Shown piece by piece: positions 21,954 to 22,134 of a stretch of 22,134 nt of DNA. The notes beneath the pieces are model-generated. The model worked only from the letters and a program-made list of their open reading frames with translations. It was not told the DNA's origin and did no database searches. The DNA comes from Mailhella sp. Its GTDB lineage: Bacteria; Desulfobacterota; Desulfovibrionia; Desulfovibrionales; Desulfovibrionaceae. Each line of letters opens with the position of its first letter. Position 1 is the stretch's first letter. The stretch spans positions 1-22,134 of the forward strand of contig JAFQPD010000011.1 in NCBI GenBank assembly GCA_017411945.1, written 5' to 3'. Both the position numbers and the translations under genes were made by a program.

Positions 21954-22134
21954 TTAGAACTTCCAGCCGAACTTGACCTGCACGTTCTGATCAGTCTCGT
22001 TGGAGGAAGCCTGCACGCCGTAGTTCAGGCCGAAGGTCATGTTGCCCTTTTCAGCCTGCACGCCCACGGTGCCGGACCAGCTGGTGCTGTCCATGATGCG
22101 GGAGTTCACGCTGTCCCAGGCGTCCATGCCGGAG
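21954..22134 (-). CDS. Autotransporter beta-barrel C-terminus (partial)
   Basis: Only the last 59 codons lie in the window; the gene continues beyond 22134. The visible part alternates hydrophobic and polar residues in strand-like blocks (WSGTVGVQAEKGNMTFGLNY, then VQASSN, then QNVQVKFGWKF). It ends in a C-terminal phenylalanine with aromatic or hydrophobic residues at alternate positions, the signature recognised by the BAM machinery. SWSGTVGVQAEKG is typical of the last strands of autotransporter barrel domains (PF03797), where the barrel anchors a secreted passenger. The passenger is outside the window, so its function cannot be stated. Other outer-membrane barrels are possible but less likely. 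Confidence 0.75.
   Translation of the reverse strand, partial: SGMDAWDSVNSRIMDSTSWSGTVGVQAEKGNMTFGLNYGVQASSNETDQNVQVKFGWKF

Noticed and set aside
21742..21976. Short frames of 60-71 codons on both strands across the hairpin array
   Set aside because: They cross the inverted repeats, lack ribosome-binding sites, and one overlaps the end of the autotransporter gene on the other strand. They could still be worth a multi-copy search, but I cannot support coding.

Overview
The window is about 60% GC, densely packed and mostly housekeeping. Its gene content suggests a Gram-negative of the Desulfovibrionales type (Bilophila, Mailhella or Desulfovibrio-like, possibly host-associated). This placement is an inference from family resemblance; there is no rRNA here to settle it. 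Supporting points are a short archaeal-type LeuD, GatCAB-type amidotransferase genes, a lipid-anchored LpoA-like protein, lipoprotein and outer-membrane signatures (lipoboxes, an autotransporter barrel end), a meso-diaminopimelate dehydrogenase and a DUF2065 protein. I see no tRNA, rRNA, CRISPR array, insertion sequence or integrase.

Layout. 1-2330: end of a leucine operon (leuD) with its terminator, then a NhaC-family antiporter with its own promoter and terminator. 2333-3494: a class V aminotransferase on the minus strand. 3592-7237: a minus-strand operon, LpoA-like lipoprotein, gatC, gatA. 7359-7466: an isolated 35-residue membrane protein. 7560-11539: a minus-strand block, DUF2065 protein, glmU, hisD, fabI. 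11644-13643: a plus-strand pair, polyprenyl synthase and DHH phosphoesterase, meeting a chorismate mutase gene tail to tail. 14104-18593: a Skp/OmpH-like lipoprotein, then glmS and an MsbA-like ABC exporter. 18669-19949: meso-diaminopimelate dehydrogenase behind two candidate promoters. 19967-20149: a 60-residue membrane protein. 20289-21278: a lone family 2 glycosyltransferase. 21279-21953: about 675 bases without a convincing gene, holding a very strong terminator and a chain of hairpins. 21954-22134: the C-terminal end of an autotransporter on the minus strand.

A cell-envelope theme runs through the genes. GlmS and GlmU make UDP-GlcNAc, Ddh makes the peptidoglycan cross-linking amino acid, and the LpoA-like protein may activate a peptidoglycan synthase. 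FabI supplies acyl chains, the MsbA-like exporter may flip lipid A or other lipids, and the Skp-like lipoprotein may chaperone outer-membrane proteins such as the autotransporter. The rest is amino-acid metabolism (LeuD, HisD, chorismate mutase, aminotransferase) and glutaminyl/asparaginyl-tRNA formation.

I found no clear new multi-gene system. The least explained sequence is the hairpin-rich stretch at about 21673-21944 with its flanking non-coding DNA. Next come the two small membrane proteins, the operator-like repeat in front of ddh and the unusual chorismate mutase.
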